A stretch of DNA of 64,000 nt from Pseudomonas graminis. Its GTDB lineage: Bacteria > Pseudomonadota > Gammaproteobacteria > Pseudomonadales > Pseudomonadaceae. Positions 1 through 8,649 of the stretch are shown piece by piece. Position 1 is the first letter of the stretch. Every line of letters starts with the position of its first letter. The position numbers were made by a program, and so were the translations under genes. The stretch spans positions 79,102-143,101 of the forward strand of contig NZ_FOHW01000012.1 of NCBI RefSeq assembly GCF_900111735.1, given 5' to 3'. A model generated the notes under the pieces. It was given only the letters and a program-made list of their open reading frames with translations. It ran no database searches and was not told the DNA's origin.

Positions 1-626
1 CCCGGGATCTTCAGGTCGTTGAACTCCCGCGCGTTGGCGTCCAGGTGCAACGCAAAAGTGCCATTGCCCGCTTCCAGCTTGCCCGCGCTGCTGCGGGTTG
101 TGTCGGCACCGCCATAACGCAACTCACCCGCGCCCTGAATGCCCTCGATGGCTTCGCTTGGGATGCGGTTGTCGAACGTGTTGACCACGCCGCCGATGGC
201 GCTGCCCCCGTAAAGCAGCGCTGCAGGGCCGCGCACGATTTCAATGCGGTCGACGTTGACCGGATCCAGCGGCACCGCGTGATCGTAAGACAACGAGGAG
301 GCGTCCAGCGCGCCGACGCCGTTTCGCAGAAGCCGGATGCGATCGCCGTCCAGCCCCCGGATGATCGGCCTGCTCGCGCCCGGTCCGAAATAGGAGGATG
401 AGACGCCGGGCTGTTTGTTCAACGTCTCGCCCAGGCTGCCTTTCTGTTGCAGGGTCAGCGCATCGCCGGTCAGTACAGTGCTTGGCGAGGCAAGTTGATC
501 GCTGCCCAGCGGGTTGGCGGTGATGATTTGCGGCTCCACCTCGATGGCGTACGCAGGTGAGGTGATCAGCAATGCGGCAGCAAGCGGCGTCAGGCGCCAC
601 GGACGGATTTGTGAGAGACGGGACAT
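1..626 (-). CDS. TonB-dependent receptor, zinc (ZnuD-like) type, partial
   Basis: Outer-membrane TonB-dependent receptor; only the N-terminal ~208 residues lie in the window, the barrel continuing beyond base 1. Translation from the ATG at 626 gives a signal peptide (MSRLSQIRPWR, a hydrophobic run, then SPAYA) followed by a plug domain with the hallmarks PSTVLTGDAL, RPIIRGLDGDRI and VDRIEIVRGPAALLYGG. The plug resembles the ZnuD/PA0781 zinc receptors more than siderophore receptors. A Zur-type palindrome 45 bases upstream of the start supports zinc uptake under zinc starvation. A haem or copper ligand cannot be excluded from the plug alone. Confidence 0.85.
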   Translation of the reverse strand, partial: MSRLSQIRPWRLTPLAAALLITSPAYAIEVEPQIITANPLGSDQLASPSTVLTGDALTLQQKGSLGETLNKQPGVSSSYFGPGASRPIIRGLDGDRIRLLRNGVGALDASSLSYDHAVPLDPVNVDRIEIVRGPAALLYGGSAIGGVVNTFDNRIPSEAIEGIQGAGELRYGGADTTRSSAGKLEAGNGTFALHLDANAREFNDLKIP

Positions 627-670
627 GCGACGTTTCCTTGAACAACGATTCAAAAGATGCGATTTGTAAG

Positions 671-685
671 TGTTATAACATAACA
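671..685 (-). promoter_or_regulatory. Zur box upstream of the TonB receptor
   Basis: TGTTATAACATAACA is a perfect odd-centred palindrome (TGTTAT-N3-ATAACA). It matches the known gamma-proteobacterial Zur operator core GTTAT-N3-ATAAC. It lies 45 bases upstream of the receptor start, a position suited to blocking its promoter. That Zur binds here is inference from the motif. Confidence 0.75.
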
Positions 686-826
686 TCAAAAGAGCAATCA
701 TTTTGAAATCGGTCGCCCTCGTCGGCTGCTTGCAGTCTTCACACTGACTACGGCGTCCGTTAAGGTGCGCAGCTCGCGAAACCTCTTGTCCAACCAGCCC
801 GTCCCCTCAGCGTCCATAGGCCCGCC

Positions 827-1054
827 ATGACCACACCCAACAACAACCCGCTGCACGGCGTGACCCTGGAGCAGATCCTCATCGCGCTGGTCGAGCATTA
901 CGAGTGGTCGGGCCTGGCCGAGCGGATCGACATTCGCTGCTTCAAGAGCGACCCGAGCATCAAGTCCAGCCTGACGTTCCTGCGCAAGACACCCTGGGCG
1001 CGGGAGAAGGTCGAAGGGTTGTACATCAAGCTGGCGCGCACCAAGCGGCCCTGA
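827..1054 (+). CDS. VF530 family DNA-binding protein (DUF2132)
   Basis: Small 75-residue protein of the VF530/DUF2132 family, recognised by [12 protein letters not shown] near the N-terminus and [17 protein letters not shown] near the C-terminus. Family members have a compact helical fold and have been reported to bind double-stranded DNA; no process is firmly assigned. The gene stands alone between a divergent TonB receptor and a co-directional membrane protein 37 bases downstream. Length and both conserved blocks are complete. Confidence 0.8.
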   Translation: MTTPNNNPLHGVTLEQILIALVEHYEWSGLAERIDIRCFKSDPSIKSSLTFLRKTPWAREKVEGLYIKLARTKRP

Positions 1055-1091
1055 CTTGACCTGAATCGCCGATTGCCAAGGACTGATCCGA

Positions 1092-1748
1092 ATGCCCAGC
1101 CCCATGTTGCAGCTATCTCCAGGCGGGCGCCGCTTTGTCATCACGGCCGCCATGCTCGGCTGGCTCGGGCTTGCGGTGCAGCTCTATCTGATTCTCTGGG
1201 GGCGATGGATCGACCACGCCAGCCTCCTCGGCGGACTCGTCCGGTTTTGCAGCTTCTTCACCGTGGTGACCAACACCCTGGTGGCGGTGGCGCTCAGCTG
1301 CGCCGTCATTGACCGGCATTCGGCGGGTTATCGGTTCTTCCGTTCCCCGATTGTCTGCGCCGGCATCACCACCAGCATCATTCTGGTGAGCCTTGCTTAC
1401 AACCTGCTGCTGCGCCATCTGTGGACGCCCGAGGGCTGGCAGTGGGTCGCCGATGAATTGCTGCACGACGTCATGCCGCTGCTGTTCCTCGGCTACTGGT
1501 TGTTCTTCGTGCCCAAAGGCCTGCTGAAGCCCCGACATGTGCTGATGTGGATGCTGTATCCCGTCTTCTATTTCGGCTATTTGTTGTTACGCGGAAATGC
1601 CTTCGGCGACTACCTCTATCCGTTTCTCGATATCGGCACGCTGGGCGTCGCTAAAGCCCTGACCAACGCGTTGGGCGTGCTGGCCGGGTTCGTGGGGATC
1701 GGGCTGGTCGTTTTCGGCATAGACAAGGTTTTGGGCCGCAGAGAGTAG
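1092..1748 (+). CDS. Pr6Pr family integral membrane protein
   Basis: 218 residues with about six hydrophobic segments: FVITAAMLGWLGLAVQLYLIL, a TVVTNTLVAVALS segment, the ITTSIILVSLAYNLLL segment, MPLLFLGYWLFFV, MLYPVFYFGYLL, and a last one near the C-terminus. The pattern fits the Pr6Pr family of bacterial inner-membrane proteins, whose biochemical role is unknown. The start follows the VF530 gene closely, so the two may share a transcript. A REP pair follows the stop. Confidence 0.75.
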   Translation: MPSPMLQLSPGGRRFVITAAMLGWLGLAVQLYLILWGRWIDHASLLGGLVRFCSFFTVVTNTLVAVALSCAVIDRHSAGYRFFRSPIVCAGITTSIILVSLAYNLLLRHLWTPEGWQWVADELLHDVMPLLFLGYWLFFVPKGLLKPRHVLMWMLYPVFYFGYLLLRGNAFGDYLYPFLDIGTLGVAKALTNALGVLAGFVGIGLVVFGIDKVLGRRE

Positions 1749-1777
1749 TCGCAAGCTTTATTGCTGACTTCCATCCT

Positions 1778-1864
1778 GTAGGAGCGCGCTTGCCCGCGAT
1801 CGCAGAATCCCAGACGCTGCTGCATGCACTGACCCAACGCATTCGCGGGCAAGCGCGCTCCTAC
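1778..1864. repeat. REP pair (REPIN-like inverted repeat)
   Basis: Two inverted copies of the ~23-base unit GTAGGAGCGCGCTTGCCCGCG (1778–1800 and 1841–1864) flank a ~40-base spacer. Such pairs fold as long hairpins in intergenic gaps of fluorescent pseudomonads. Near-identical pairs occur at 10598 and 25958. Confidence 0.85.
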
Positions 1865-1911
1865 AATGGGGGATCAGATGCATTCAACTATCCTCTCGTA
1901 GCGCGTAGGCC

Positions 1912-2682
1912 TCATTCTTCGTCCGAACCGTCCGCGCGCCAGTAGCCCGCTGCTTTGACGGCCGCCTCGTCCAGCTTGAACTCATCCAGCAGCACCCGCC
2001 GCACTTTGCGCGACAAGGACGACTCGGTCGCCACCCAGGCATACAAGCTGCCTTGCGGCAGGGTCAATTGGCGCGTGACTTCAACCAGATCCTGCTCGCC
2101 ACGTACCACCCAGATCACCTCGATCTGCGCATCACTGGTCAGCGCCTGGCGCTCCGCCGGGTTATCGATTTCGACCACCACCAACGCACGCCGAGCGGCC
2201 GGCAATGCCTCCAGCCTGCGACCGATGGCGGGGAGGGCCGTCTCATCGCCGATCAGCACATAGCTGTCGAACATGTCCGGCACGATCATCGAACCCCGAG
2301 GCCCGGCGATATTCAGCGTTTGCCCGGCTTGAGCCTGAGCCGCCCAGGTCGCCGCCGGACCGTCGCCATGCAGCACGAAATCGATGTCCAGTTCGCCGGA
2401 CTGCGGGTCGTAACGACGAGGCGTGTAATCGCGCATCGCCGGGCGCGGGCCTTCAGCGTTTTGCAGGGGCGCATTGCTGTCCAGCGCCCCCTGCTCTTCG
2501 GGCGTGGTGGCGAACAACAGTTTGACGTGGTCATCGGTGCCCAGACTGATGAACCCCTCAAGCTCCGGCCCGTGCAAGGTGATGCGGCGCATGCGCGGGG
2601 TGATGTCGGTCACCCTCAGCACCTGCAGCGTGCGACGTTTGATCTCGTGGCTGACGCGGTGAATTCCCAGGGGTGCATTCAT
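1912..2682 (-). CDS. Siderophore-interacting FAD/NAD(P)H ferric reductase (YqjH/ViuB family)
   Basis: 256-residue cytoplasmic flavoprotein of the SIP family, which reduces ferric-siderophore or ferric-chelate complexes to release iron. The FAD site is marked by RDYTPRRYD, followed by GELDIDFVLHGDGPAATWA and the NAD(P)H-side GPRGSM and LIGDETALPA. It overlaps the upstream PadR regulator gene by four bases (ATGA), so the two are translationally coupled. In E. coli the homologous pair YqjH (NfeF) and YqjI (NfeR) couples ferric reduction to a metal-sensing PadR repressor. Here the genes form one operon rather than a divergent pair. Confidence 0.88.
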   Translation of the reverse strand: MNAPLGIHRVSHEIKRRTLQVLRVTDITPRMRRITLHGPELEGFISLGTDDHVKLLFATTPEEQGALDSNAPLQNAEGPRPAMRDYTPRRYDPQSGELDIDFVLHGDGPAATWAAQAQAGQTLNIAGPRGSMIVPDMFDSYVLIGDETALPAIGRRLEALPAARRALVVVEIDNPAERQALTSDAQIEVIWVVRGEQDLVEVTRQLTLPQGSLYAWVATESSLSRKVRRVLLDEFKLDEAAVKAAGYWRADGSDEE

Positions 2683-3272
2683 TCAGATTTCTCCGCAGCA
2701 GGTTGTTGGCCGTCGACAATGGCTTTTGCGGTGTCGTTCAGCAGGTCGCGAACCCGCAGAATTTCTTCAGGGTTCCAGCGGCCGTGGTGCATCTGCAGCG
2801 AGTGACGCAGGTTGTGCACGGCCTCGTGGATTTCCGGCGGCCGATCATGGCCGCGCAGCGAGCGCTTGCTGACTTCGATGCGCATTTTCACGCCATCCAG
2901 CGCGACGGCCTGTTCGGTCAGGAACTGCTGGCCTGCCTCGGTGATGCGATAGCGTTTCTTGCCGCCATCGGCATCGCCCTGAATCAACTCGCTCTCTTCC
3001 AGAAAGGTCAGCGTCGGGTAGATCACGCCCGGGCTCGGGCTGTAGGCGCCGTCGAACAGCGCTTCGATCTGGCGAATCAGGTCATAACCGTGGCACGGCT
3101 GATCGGCGATCAGCGCCAGCAGCATCAATTTCAGGTCGCCCGGGGCGAATACCCGAGGCCCACGGCCGCCGCGTTCACGGCCGGTACGTTTCTCGAAACC
3201 ATCGCGGCCATCGCCGTGTTCGCCGAAGTGAGGGCGGTGGTGGTGAGGGTGATCGTGTGAATGGTCTTTCAT
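2679..3272 (-). CDS. PadR family regulator, YqjI/NfeR-like, His-rich N-terminus
   Basis: About 197-residue PadR-type winged-helix repressor. The N-terminus is a histidine-rich tail (MKDHSHDHPHHHRPHF), then the winged helix (LMLLALIADQPCHGYDLIRQIE, SPSPGVIYPTLTFLEE) and a C-terminal helical dimerisation part. This layout is that of YqjI/NfeR, which loses DNA binding when it binds nickel or iron and represses the adjacent ferric reductase. The ATG at 3272 has GAG nine bases upstream; an ATG at 3281 and a TTG at 3293 are alternatives with poorer spacing. A palindrome just upstream (3297–3318) is the likely autoregulatory operator. Confidence 0.85.
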   Translation of the reverse strand: MKDHSHDHPHHHRPHFGEHGDGRDGFEKRTGRERGGRGPRVFAPGDLKLMLLALIADQPCHGYDLIRQIEALFDGAYSPSPGVIYPTLTFLEESELIQGDADGGKKRYRITEAGQQFLTEQAVALDGVKMRIEVSKRSLRGHDRPPEIHEAVHNLRHSLQMHHGRWNPEEILRVRDLLNDTAKAIVDGQQPAAEKSE

Positions 3273-3296
3273 GTTTTTCATCTCTGGGTACAAGTT

Positions 3297-3318
3297 AGAT
3301 ATACCTTAAGATATATCT
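3297..3318. promoter_or_regulatory. 22-base AT-rich palindrome, probable PadR/NfeR operator
   Basis: The sequence from AGATATACC to ATATATCT is a palindrome with 20 of 22 positions symmetric. It lies immediately upstream of the PadR–ferric reductase operon in a GC-rich genome. PadR repressors of this class bind such AT-rich inverted repeats at their own promoter. Binding itself is inferred. Confidence 0.65.
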
Positions 3319-3391
3319 TATTGTTTCCGCAAGACGCGTTAAGACGAACGGTTGTTGGCCGGTTTCCACGGATGAACTCGGTGACTTCGGG

Positions 3392-6300
3392 CTACAGGCG
3401 CGACGCCACCTGCGTAGGAACGGGGGCCTTGCACTGGGTGAAAGTGCCCGGCTCCAGATAGGGATTGAGGATTGGCGCCATACCCTTGAGCACTTGCACC
3501 GGTAGGGCGGAGGTGAATTTGAAGCTCTCGGCGGCGCGTCCCGGGACGTACGCGGTCAACGTGCCGTAGTGGTTGTCGCCGATGAAAAACACGAAAGTCG
3601 CGGTGCGGTTGATAGCCTTGGACGCCAGGATGCGCCCGCCTGCGCCAATGCTTTCGATACGGTTGTCGCCCGTGCCTGTCTTGCCGCCCATGGCCAGCAC
3701 GCTGCCGTCATGGGTTTTGAAACTGCCGGACACGCGCCTTGCCGTGCCGGCATCGACCACCTGCGAAAGCGCCTCGCGCATCGCCGCAGCGACTTCCGAC
3801 GGCAGCACACGCTTGCCTAGTTCGGGGTTGTTGATCAGCTGGGTTTCGTACGGCGTCTGCGCGGCAAAATGCAGGCTGTCGATGCGCAGCACCGGCAGGC
3901 GAATGCCATCGTTCTGAATGATGCCGATGAGTTCGGCGAGCGCGGCGGGTCGATCACCAGAACTGCCAATCGCAGTCGCCAGGGATGGCACCAGATGATC
4001 GAACGGATACCCGAGCCGTTGCCAGCGCTGGTGGATATCCAGGAACGCTTCGATTTCCAGCATTGTGCGAATACGGCTGTCGCGAGCGCTCTTGTGCTGG
4101 CTCTTGAACAGCCAGCTGTAGACTTCCTGACGCTCAAAACGGCTGGCCGCGACGGTGTCCTTGAACGTGGCGTCCGGGTTCTGCAGCAGATACCCCACCA
4201 ACCACAGATCCAGCGGATGAACGCGGGCGACGTAGCCTTGATCCGGCAGGTCGAACTTGCCGGGCCCGTAGGCGAAATAAAGTTCGTCCAGGCGCTTTTC
4301 GGTGAGTGCCGTCTTGCCCTTTTCCCCGGCCATGTGCGCCCTCACGAACGCATTGAACGCGCTTTGCGAGGCGTCCGGCAGTAGATAGCGATGGACCGCA
4401 GCGAGACGGCTTGCCGCGGGATGCACGCCGTCGAGAAACGTATCGAGCCGGTCCTGTGTTGATTTGTTTTTGTAGCGCTTCCAGAAGCGCAACAGGAATG
4501 ACTTGCCCTCGCGGTCGGCGAAATCGGCCAGGTATTCCTGACGCCTCGGATCACTGTCGTCCTTGAGCAACACCGCGCTGTTGTTGGGCCCTTGATAGGT
4601 GGTGTAGCGCACCAGATCACGCATCAGGCGAATGAACGGGAGGTTGATCGACTCGCGCAATGCCTCGCGAAGGGTGGGGTTGCGCGCGTTGTCCTCCCGG
4701 CGAAAATTATTGAAATGGTGCAGGCCGCCGCCGGTGAAAAAACTTTCGCCGGGGCTGGCCGAATACTGCCGATCGAGGGCGGCAGCGAGCATCTTCGAGA
4801 GGTCGCGATCGTTGTTCTGGACCAGGTAATCCACTGCCCAGCGGCTGAGACGGTCGGACTCCTCGACCGGGGCTTTCTTCAGAGCGCTGTTGGGCAGAGC
4901 GGCGTACTTTTCGTGCAGCTCGGCGATGATCTGCAAGTACGTCGTCAGTACGCGCATCTTGGCCGTCGAACCCAACTCCAGCTTGCTGCCCTCGTTGATG
5001 TCGAACGGCTGATCGGTGCTGTCAGTCTGCACCCGCACCCGCGAGCCATCCGGGTCGCGCTCGAAAAGGGTGAAGCTGTAACGCACCGCCTGGGTGCTGG
5101 TGGGTGTCAGCAGGTGCTCGCCGAGCAAACCCATCTGACCGGCAAATTCAGGCTTGGCGAGGTCGCGCAGGTACTGACCGACGCTAACTTGCAGGTCGTT
5201 TTGCAGCGTGCTGGTGGCCGACAGGTCCAGGCGATCGAGGTCATAAAGGGAGCGGTTGAGCATGTTCGACAGCCGGGTGCGCGCGACGGTGATACCTTTG
5301 TTGCTCTCAATCGGCTGCACGGTCGGCTGCTGCACCCAGTCGCGATAGGTCACGCTGGCGGCCAGAGCGGCGTCGGCCAGCGGTTGATCGATGACATTAT
5401 TCTGTGCGAGCACGCGCAGATGGCTGTCAGTCAACTCCGCGAGTTCCTTGCGGCCCTTCGCCAGAAAGTGCGAGGGCCTGCGCTGGGCGATCACCAGCGA
5501 CAGAACTTCGCGCAGCGCCAGCCCCTGCGCCGCCAGGGTTTTTTCGTCCTTCGCCGCCGAGGCCAGCAACTGGTTGGTGCGGTCGAAGTCCGCGCCGTAC
5601 CAGACCCGCAATCCTTCGGCCATGCCGTGGACTTCGCCATGACCGGGGACCGCCGACAGCGGCACGCTGTTGAGATAGTCCCGCACCACCCGCTGCCGCG
5701 CCTCAAGGGTCTGCTGCCCCGGCTGATAGGCGCGAACGCTGGCGGACACCATCTGACGAATCTTCTCGCTGCCCGACAGCGTCAGGCCATCCGGCGAGTG
5801 CCGATACTTCTCCAACTGAGTGGCCAGGGTGCTGCCACCGGCCGATTGCCCCGGCAATCCCACCATCTTCGCCAGTTGGGACAGCGCCGCCTTGAAGAAC
5901 CTTGGCCAGTCCACCGCCGGGTTGGCCAGCGGCCGCTGATCATCCAGCAAGTCGCGGTTCTCGATGAACAGCAGGCTGTTAACCAGCACTGGCGGGATGG
6001 CGGCGAAGCTCGGATACAACTGCTGCGGGTAGGTGTATTGATACAGGGGCGCGGCGCGACAGTCAGAAATGGTCAGGCCGGACTGAATCTTCTCCTGATA
6101 CGGCACGAAGAAACCGCGCTTGGCGTAGGACAGAAGCTCAGGGGAAAACCGCGCCTGGGCGCTGATCAGGTAGTCACGTTTGAGCAGGCGCGGCAGGAAT
6201 TCGCCGAGGGCGGAATAGCCCAGACGTTTGTCAAAAGGTCCGTCACCGGGATACACAATCGCGCCACTGGGACCGGCTTCGACGGAGTAGCTCAGGCCTT

Positions 6301-6514
6301 GGGCCAGATGGCTGAACTCCTGGGCCTGCAAACGGGAGCTGCGCACCTCGGTCGAGACCACAAATCCCAGGATCACCGCTGCCATCACCACCGCCACCAG
6401 CAGAAATCGCCACACGTAACGCCGTGGGCGAGCATGGGCTGGCACTGATCCGTTCCCCTGACTGTCAGCCTTGACCACAGCCTTCTTCGTATCGGAATGC
6501 CAAAAAGCGCCCAT
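3392..6514 (-). CDS. Large bifunctional penicillin-binding protein (transglycosylase/transpeptidase)
   Basis: About 1040-residue single-pass inner-membrane protein (hydrophobic segment ~33–53). A GT51 transglycosylase domain follows: catalytic-type Glu in FIENRDL (~185), then AGGSTLATQLEKY (~225–237). The penicillin-binding domain has the SxxK serine in GSTAKM (~516), SIN (~622) and KTGTGDN (~945). All three transpeptidase motifs are present, so it should polymerise and cross-link peptidoglycan. The ~320 residues between SIN and KTG far exceed the usual PBP1 spacing, implying a large insertion (~640–840). The ATG at 6514 was chosen over one at 6541; neither has a strong ribosome site. Which PBP role it fills is not clear. 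Confidence 0.85.
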   Translation of the reverse strand: MGAFWHSDTKKAVVKADSQGNGSVPAHARPRRYVWRFLLVAVVMAAVILGFVVSTEVRSSRLQAQEFSHLAQGLSYSVEAGPSGAIVYPGDGPFDKRLGYSALGEFLPRLLKRDYLISAQARFSPELLSYAKRGFFVPYQEKIQSGLTISDCRAAPLYQYTYPQQLYPSFAAIPPVLVNSLLFIENRDLLDDQRPLANPAVDWPRFFKAALSQLAKMVGLPGQSAGGSTLATQLEKYRHSPDGLTLSGSEKIRQMVSASVRAYQPGQQTLEARQRVVRDYLNSVPLSAVPGHGEVHGMAEGLRVWYGADFDRTNQLLASAAKDEKTLAAQGLALREVLSLVIAQRRPSHFLAKGRKELAELTDSHLRVLAQNNVIDQPLADAALAASVTYRDWVQQPTVQPIESNKGITVARTRLSNMLNRSLYDLDRLDLSATSTLQNDLQVSVGQYLRDLAKPEFAGQMGLLGEHLLTPTSTQAVRYSFTLFERDPDGSRVRVQTDSTDQPFDINEGSKLELGSTAKMRVLTTYLQIIAELHEKYAALPNSALKKAPVEESDRLSRWAVDYLVQNNDRDLSKMLAAALDRQYSASPGESFFTGGGLHHFNNFRREDNARNPTLREALRESINLPFIRLMRDLVRYTTYQGPNNSAVLLKDDSDPRRQEYLADFADREGKSFLLRFWKRYKNKSTQDRLDTFLDGVHPAASRLAAVHRYLLPDASQSAFNAFVRAHMAGEKGKTALTEKRLDELYFAYGPGKFDLPDQGYVARVHPLDLWLVGYLLQNPDATFKDTVAASRFERQEVYSWLFKSQHKSARDSRIRTMLEIEAFLDIHQRWQRLGYPFDHLVPSLATAIGSSGDRPAALAELIGIIQNDGIRLPVLRIDSLHFAAQTPYETQLINNPELGKRVLPSEVAAAMREALSQVVDAGTARRVSGSFKTHDGSVLAMGGKTGTGDNRIESIGAGGRILASKAINRTATFVFFIGDNHYGTLTAYVPGRAAESFKFTSALPVQVLKGMAPILNPYLEPGTFTQCKAPVPTQVASRL

Positions 6515-6726
6515 ATCGTAAGCCCGGTCCAGCCTGCACATCGCACTGATACAAGCGTAGACGCTGGTGGGCGCGGAGGGGATTTTGTGCGCTGGGGCGT
6601 GAAATCTTTCCGATGTACAACCTCCGTCCCGGACCGCGCTGGATCCGATCGAAGGAGAGGATGGAGGCTTGGAACCGTTTGAAGCGGGGTGAGGTGCCGG
6701 CCGCTAACTGGCGGGTGAGGGGCCCA

Positions 6727-7869
6727 TCAAACCTCCACCATCCGCGCCGCCTTCGGACTGCCCAACCGCTTGTTCAACTCCAGCCAGTTCGACAACAGCA
6801 GCATCAACCCAAGGCCGAGCAACGCGGTGATCACACGCATTTGCCAGGCATCGTCCGCCAGCGCGTTGGCCATGTCGGCCAGCGGGGCGAGGAGGACGCC
6901 AAGGCAGAAGATTTCCAGCGAATAGCGGCCCATCCGGCAGGTCTGCTGGACGGGCCAGTTGTCGAGCCAGTACAGCGACGTCGGCAGCATTTTCGCGACG
7001 ACATACGCCAGTGCCAGGAAGTGCAACAGCCGAACCGGCGACAGGTCAGTTTTGCTGATGGGGTAGATCAATTCGGCGAGCGCTGTAGGCAAGAGCGCAT
7101 TGTGCACGTCGGGGAATTTCCATAATACGGTGATGACGCCGGCCATCAGCAGGTAAGCCGCAGCAACCAGAAACAGCGGCTGTTGCCAAATCGGGCGAAT
7201 AGGGTTCTTTGCGATGGGCGCACGTTGGGTATGCAAGGCGAAAGCCCCGCCGAGCACGAAGATCAACTGCCAGGCGACCGGGTTGAAATACCAGTAACCG
7301 CCGCCTTCGTAAGCGCGTAAGTTCCAGCCGAGCAGCGGCACCATCAGGTACAGCGCAATCGACAGGCCGATCGCCAGCGCCGCGTTGCGCAGCATGATTG
7401 GCAGGATCAACGGCAACGAACCCATCAGCAGGATGTACAGCGGCAGCGGGTCTGTGAGGTTGGGTTTGAAGCGCAGCAACAATTCATCGGCCAGGGCCTG
7501 CTGCGGGTTGCCGACGAAATACTCCAGGCCCATCTCCCGCACCATGTCACGGGTCTCGACGTGATTGTTGGCGACGAAAACGATGCCCATCAGCAGCGTC
7601 AGCAAGAAGATGTGCGCGACATACAGCACCCATGTACGCCGGAGGATACGCAGGCAAGCCACCACGTAACCGTCACGCTGGGCTACGCGACCGTAGGCGA
7701 GCACAGCGGCATAGCCTGCGAGAAACACAAACACCTCAGCGGCGTCGCTGAAACCGAAATTGCGCAGCGTCAGTTGCGCGAAAGGGTTGGCCGGCACGTG
7801 ATCCCAAAAAATGAAAATCAGCGCCAGACCCCGAAAGAAGTCGATCCGATGGTCGCGTCCATTCGTCAT
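6727..7869 (-). CDS. OpgC domain acyltransferase-like membrane protein
   Basis: 380 residues with about ten membrane segments. The N-terminus (RDHRIDFFRGLALIFIFWDHV) is the signature of the OpgC family, related to acyltransferase family 3. OpgC attaches succinyl groups to periplasmic osmoregulated glucans in other proteobacteria, but Pseudomonas paralogues have no firm substrate and no opgGH genes lie nearby. The gene is monocistronic, with ~210 bases to the upstream neighbour on this strand. The C-terminal end (NWLELNKRLGSPKAARMVEV) is complete. Confidence 0.82.
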   Translation of the reverse strand: MTNGRDHRIDFFRGLALIFIFWDHVPANPFAQLTLRNFGFSDAAEVFVFLAGYAAVLAYGRVAQRDGYVVACLRILRRTWVLYVAHIFLLTLLMGIVFVANNHVETRDMVREMGLEYFVGNPQQALADELLLRFKPNLTDPLPLYILLMGSLPLILPIMLRNAALAIGLSIALYLMVPLLGWNLRAYEGGGYWYFNPVAWQLIFVLGGAFALHTQRAPIAKNPIRPIWQQPLFLVAAAYLLMAGVITVLWKFPDVHNALLPTALAELIYPISKTDLSPVRLLHFLALAYVVAKMLPTSLYWLDNWPVQQTCRMGRYSLEIFCLGVLLAPLADMANALADDAWQMRVITALLGLGLMLLLSNWLELNKRLGSPKAARMVEV

Positions 7870-8009
7870 GACGGTGGGCCTTGCAAAGGTGTTTATAGAA
7901 GAGGGGCCAGTGGGGCCGTGGTTCCTGCCGTCAGCAGGGTCTGATCGGCGGCGCGCAGGGTGGCGGGTTTGCGGGGTAAAAGCAAAGGGTGGATACGGAC
8001 AGGTGGAGT

Positions 8010-8046
8010 AAAAAAGGGAGGGCGCTGTCGACGGCGCCCCTTTTTG
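8010..8046 (-). terminator. Rho-independent terminator of the gene at 8076–8447
   Basis: A-run, GGGCGC stem, loop tgtcgac, GCGCCC stem and T-run. The structure sits 30 bases beyond the stop of the minus-strand gene. Confidence 0.75.
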
Positions 8047-8075
8047 CGCGCGCAGATCCTGAATGCAACCGTGGA

Positions 8076-8447
8076 TTACTGAGCTTCCGGCATCAGCATC
8101 GGCTTGCGGTCCAGTGTCTCGCTGATCATTCGATAGATGTCTTCCTTGCCGTCGTCATTGCAGCAACGGATTTCGTGAAGCACTTCGCGCTCTTTGGTAG
8201 ACAGCCCGATGTAGTTCCATTCGCAGGCCTGGCGCATGAATACGTCGTGGTCGTTGACCGGCATGACGTCGTCAGCGGCTTCGTGAAAAGCCTCCACGAT
8301 CGTTGCGATCAGGCTGACGAGTTGCTCGGATTCAGGCTTGCCGTCGGTTGCCTGAACCAGGCGCTGCAGGTGATTCAACGCGCTGCGGGCGTCAATCAGC
8401 TTCATGTGTCCGGGGACGCTCATTTCGTATCGATCGATCAAGTGCAT
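8076..8447 (-). CDS. Hypothetical protein, 123 residues
   Basis: Not recognised. A soluble, mostly helical protein with an acidic C-terminal half, three cysteines (ACEW and an adjacent RCCND pair) and no membrane segment. Translation is well supported: AGGAGG lies eight bases before the ATG, and a Rho-independent terminator follows the stop, making it a complete single-gene unit. It is divergent from the zinc-free L31 gene, and the ~200-base gap between them holds a Zur-like site that might also influence this gene. No function is proposed. Confidence 0.75.
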   Translation of the reverse strand: MHLIDRYEMSVPGHMKLIDARSALNHLQRLVQATDGKPESEQLVSLIATIVEAFHEAADDVMPVNDHDVFMRQACEWNYIGLSTKEREVLHEIRCCNDDGKEDIYRMISETLDRKPMLMPEAQ

Positions 8448-8606
8448 GGCACTACCTCCTGGTGTTGTTGTTGTTCATTCCGTTCCCGTTGAGGACCGGG
8501 CTGGGTCGTCAGCGGCGCGAACGTTAGCGGCAGGGGAGGCGGCGGAAAAGGCAAAAGTTGTAACCGTTACAAAATGGGTTCGGGTTGAACTATCTCGAAT
8601 TGATAC

Positions 8607-8622
8607 TGTATAACGTATTACA
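8607..8622. promoter_or_regulatory. Possible degenerate Zur site upstream of rpmE2
   Basis: TGTATAACGTATTACA is symmetric at 12 of 16 positions and resembles the Zur operator half-sites, 27 bases before the type B L31 start. L31 type B genes are classic Zur targets, which favours the reading, but the match is weaker than at 671. Confidence 0.4.
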
Positions 8623-8649
8623 TGATTGTTTACATTCTGGAGAAAGACG

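Noticed and set aside
4592..6448. Long open frame on the plus strand, 618 codons
   Set aside because: It lies antisense to the penicillin-binding protein gene, has no family similarity or ribosome site, and is a by-product of GC-rich codon use.
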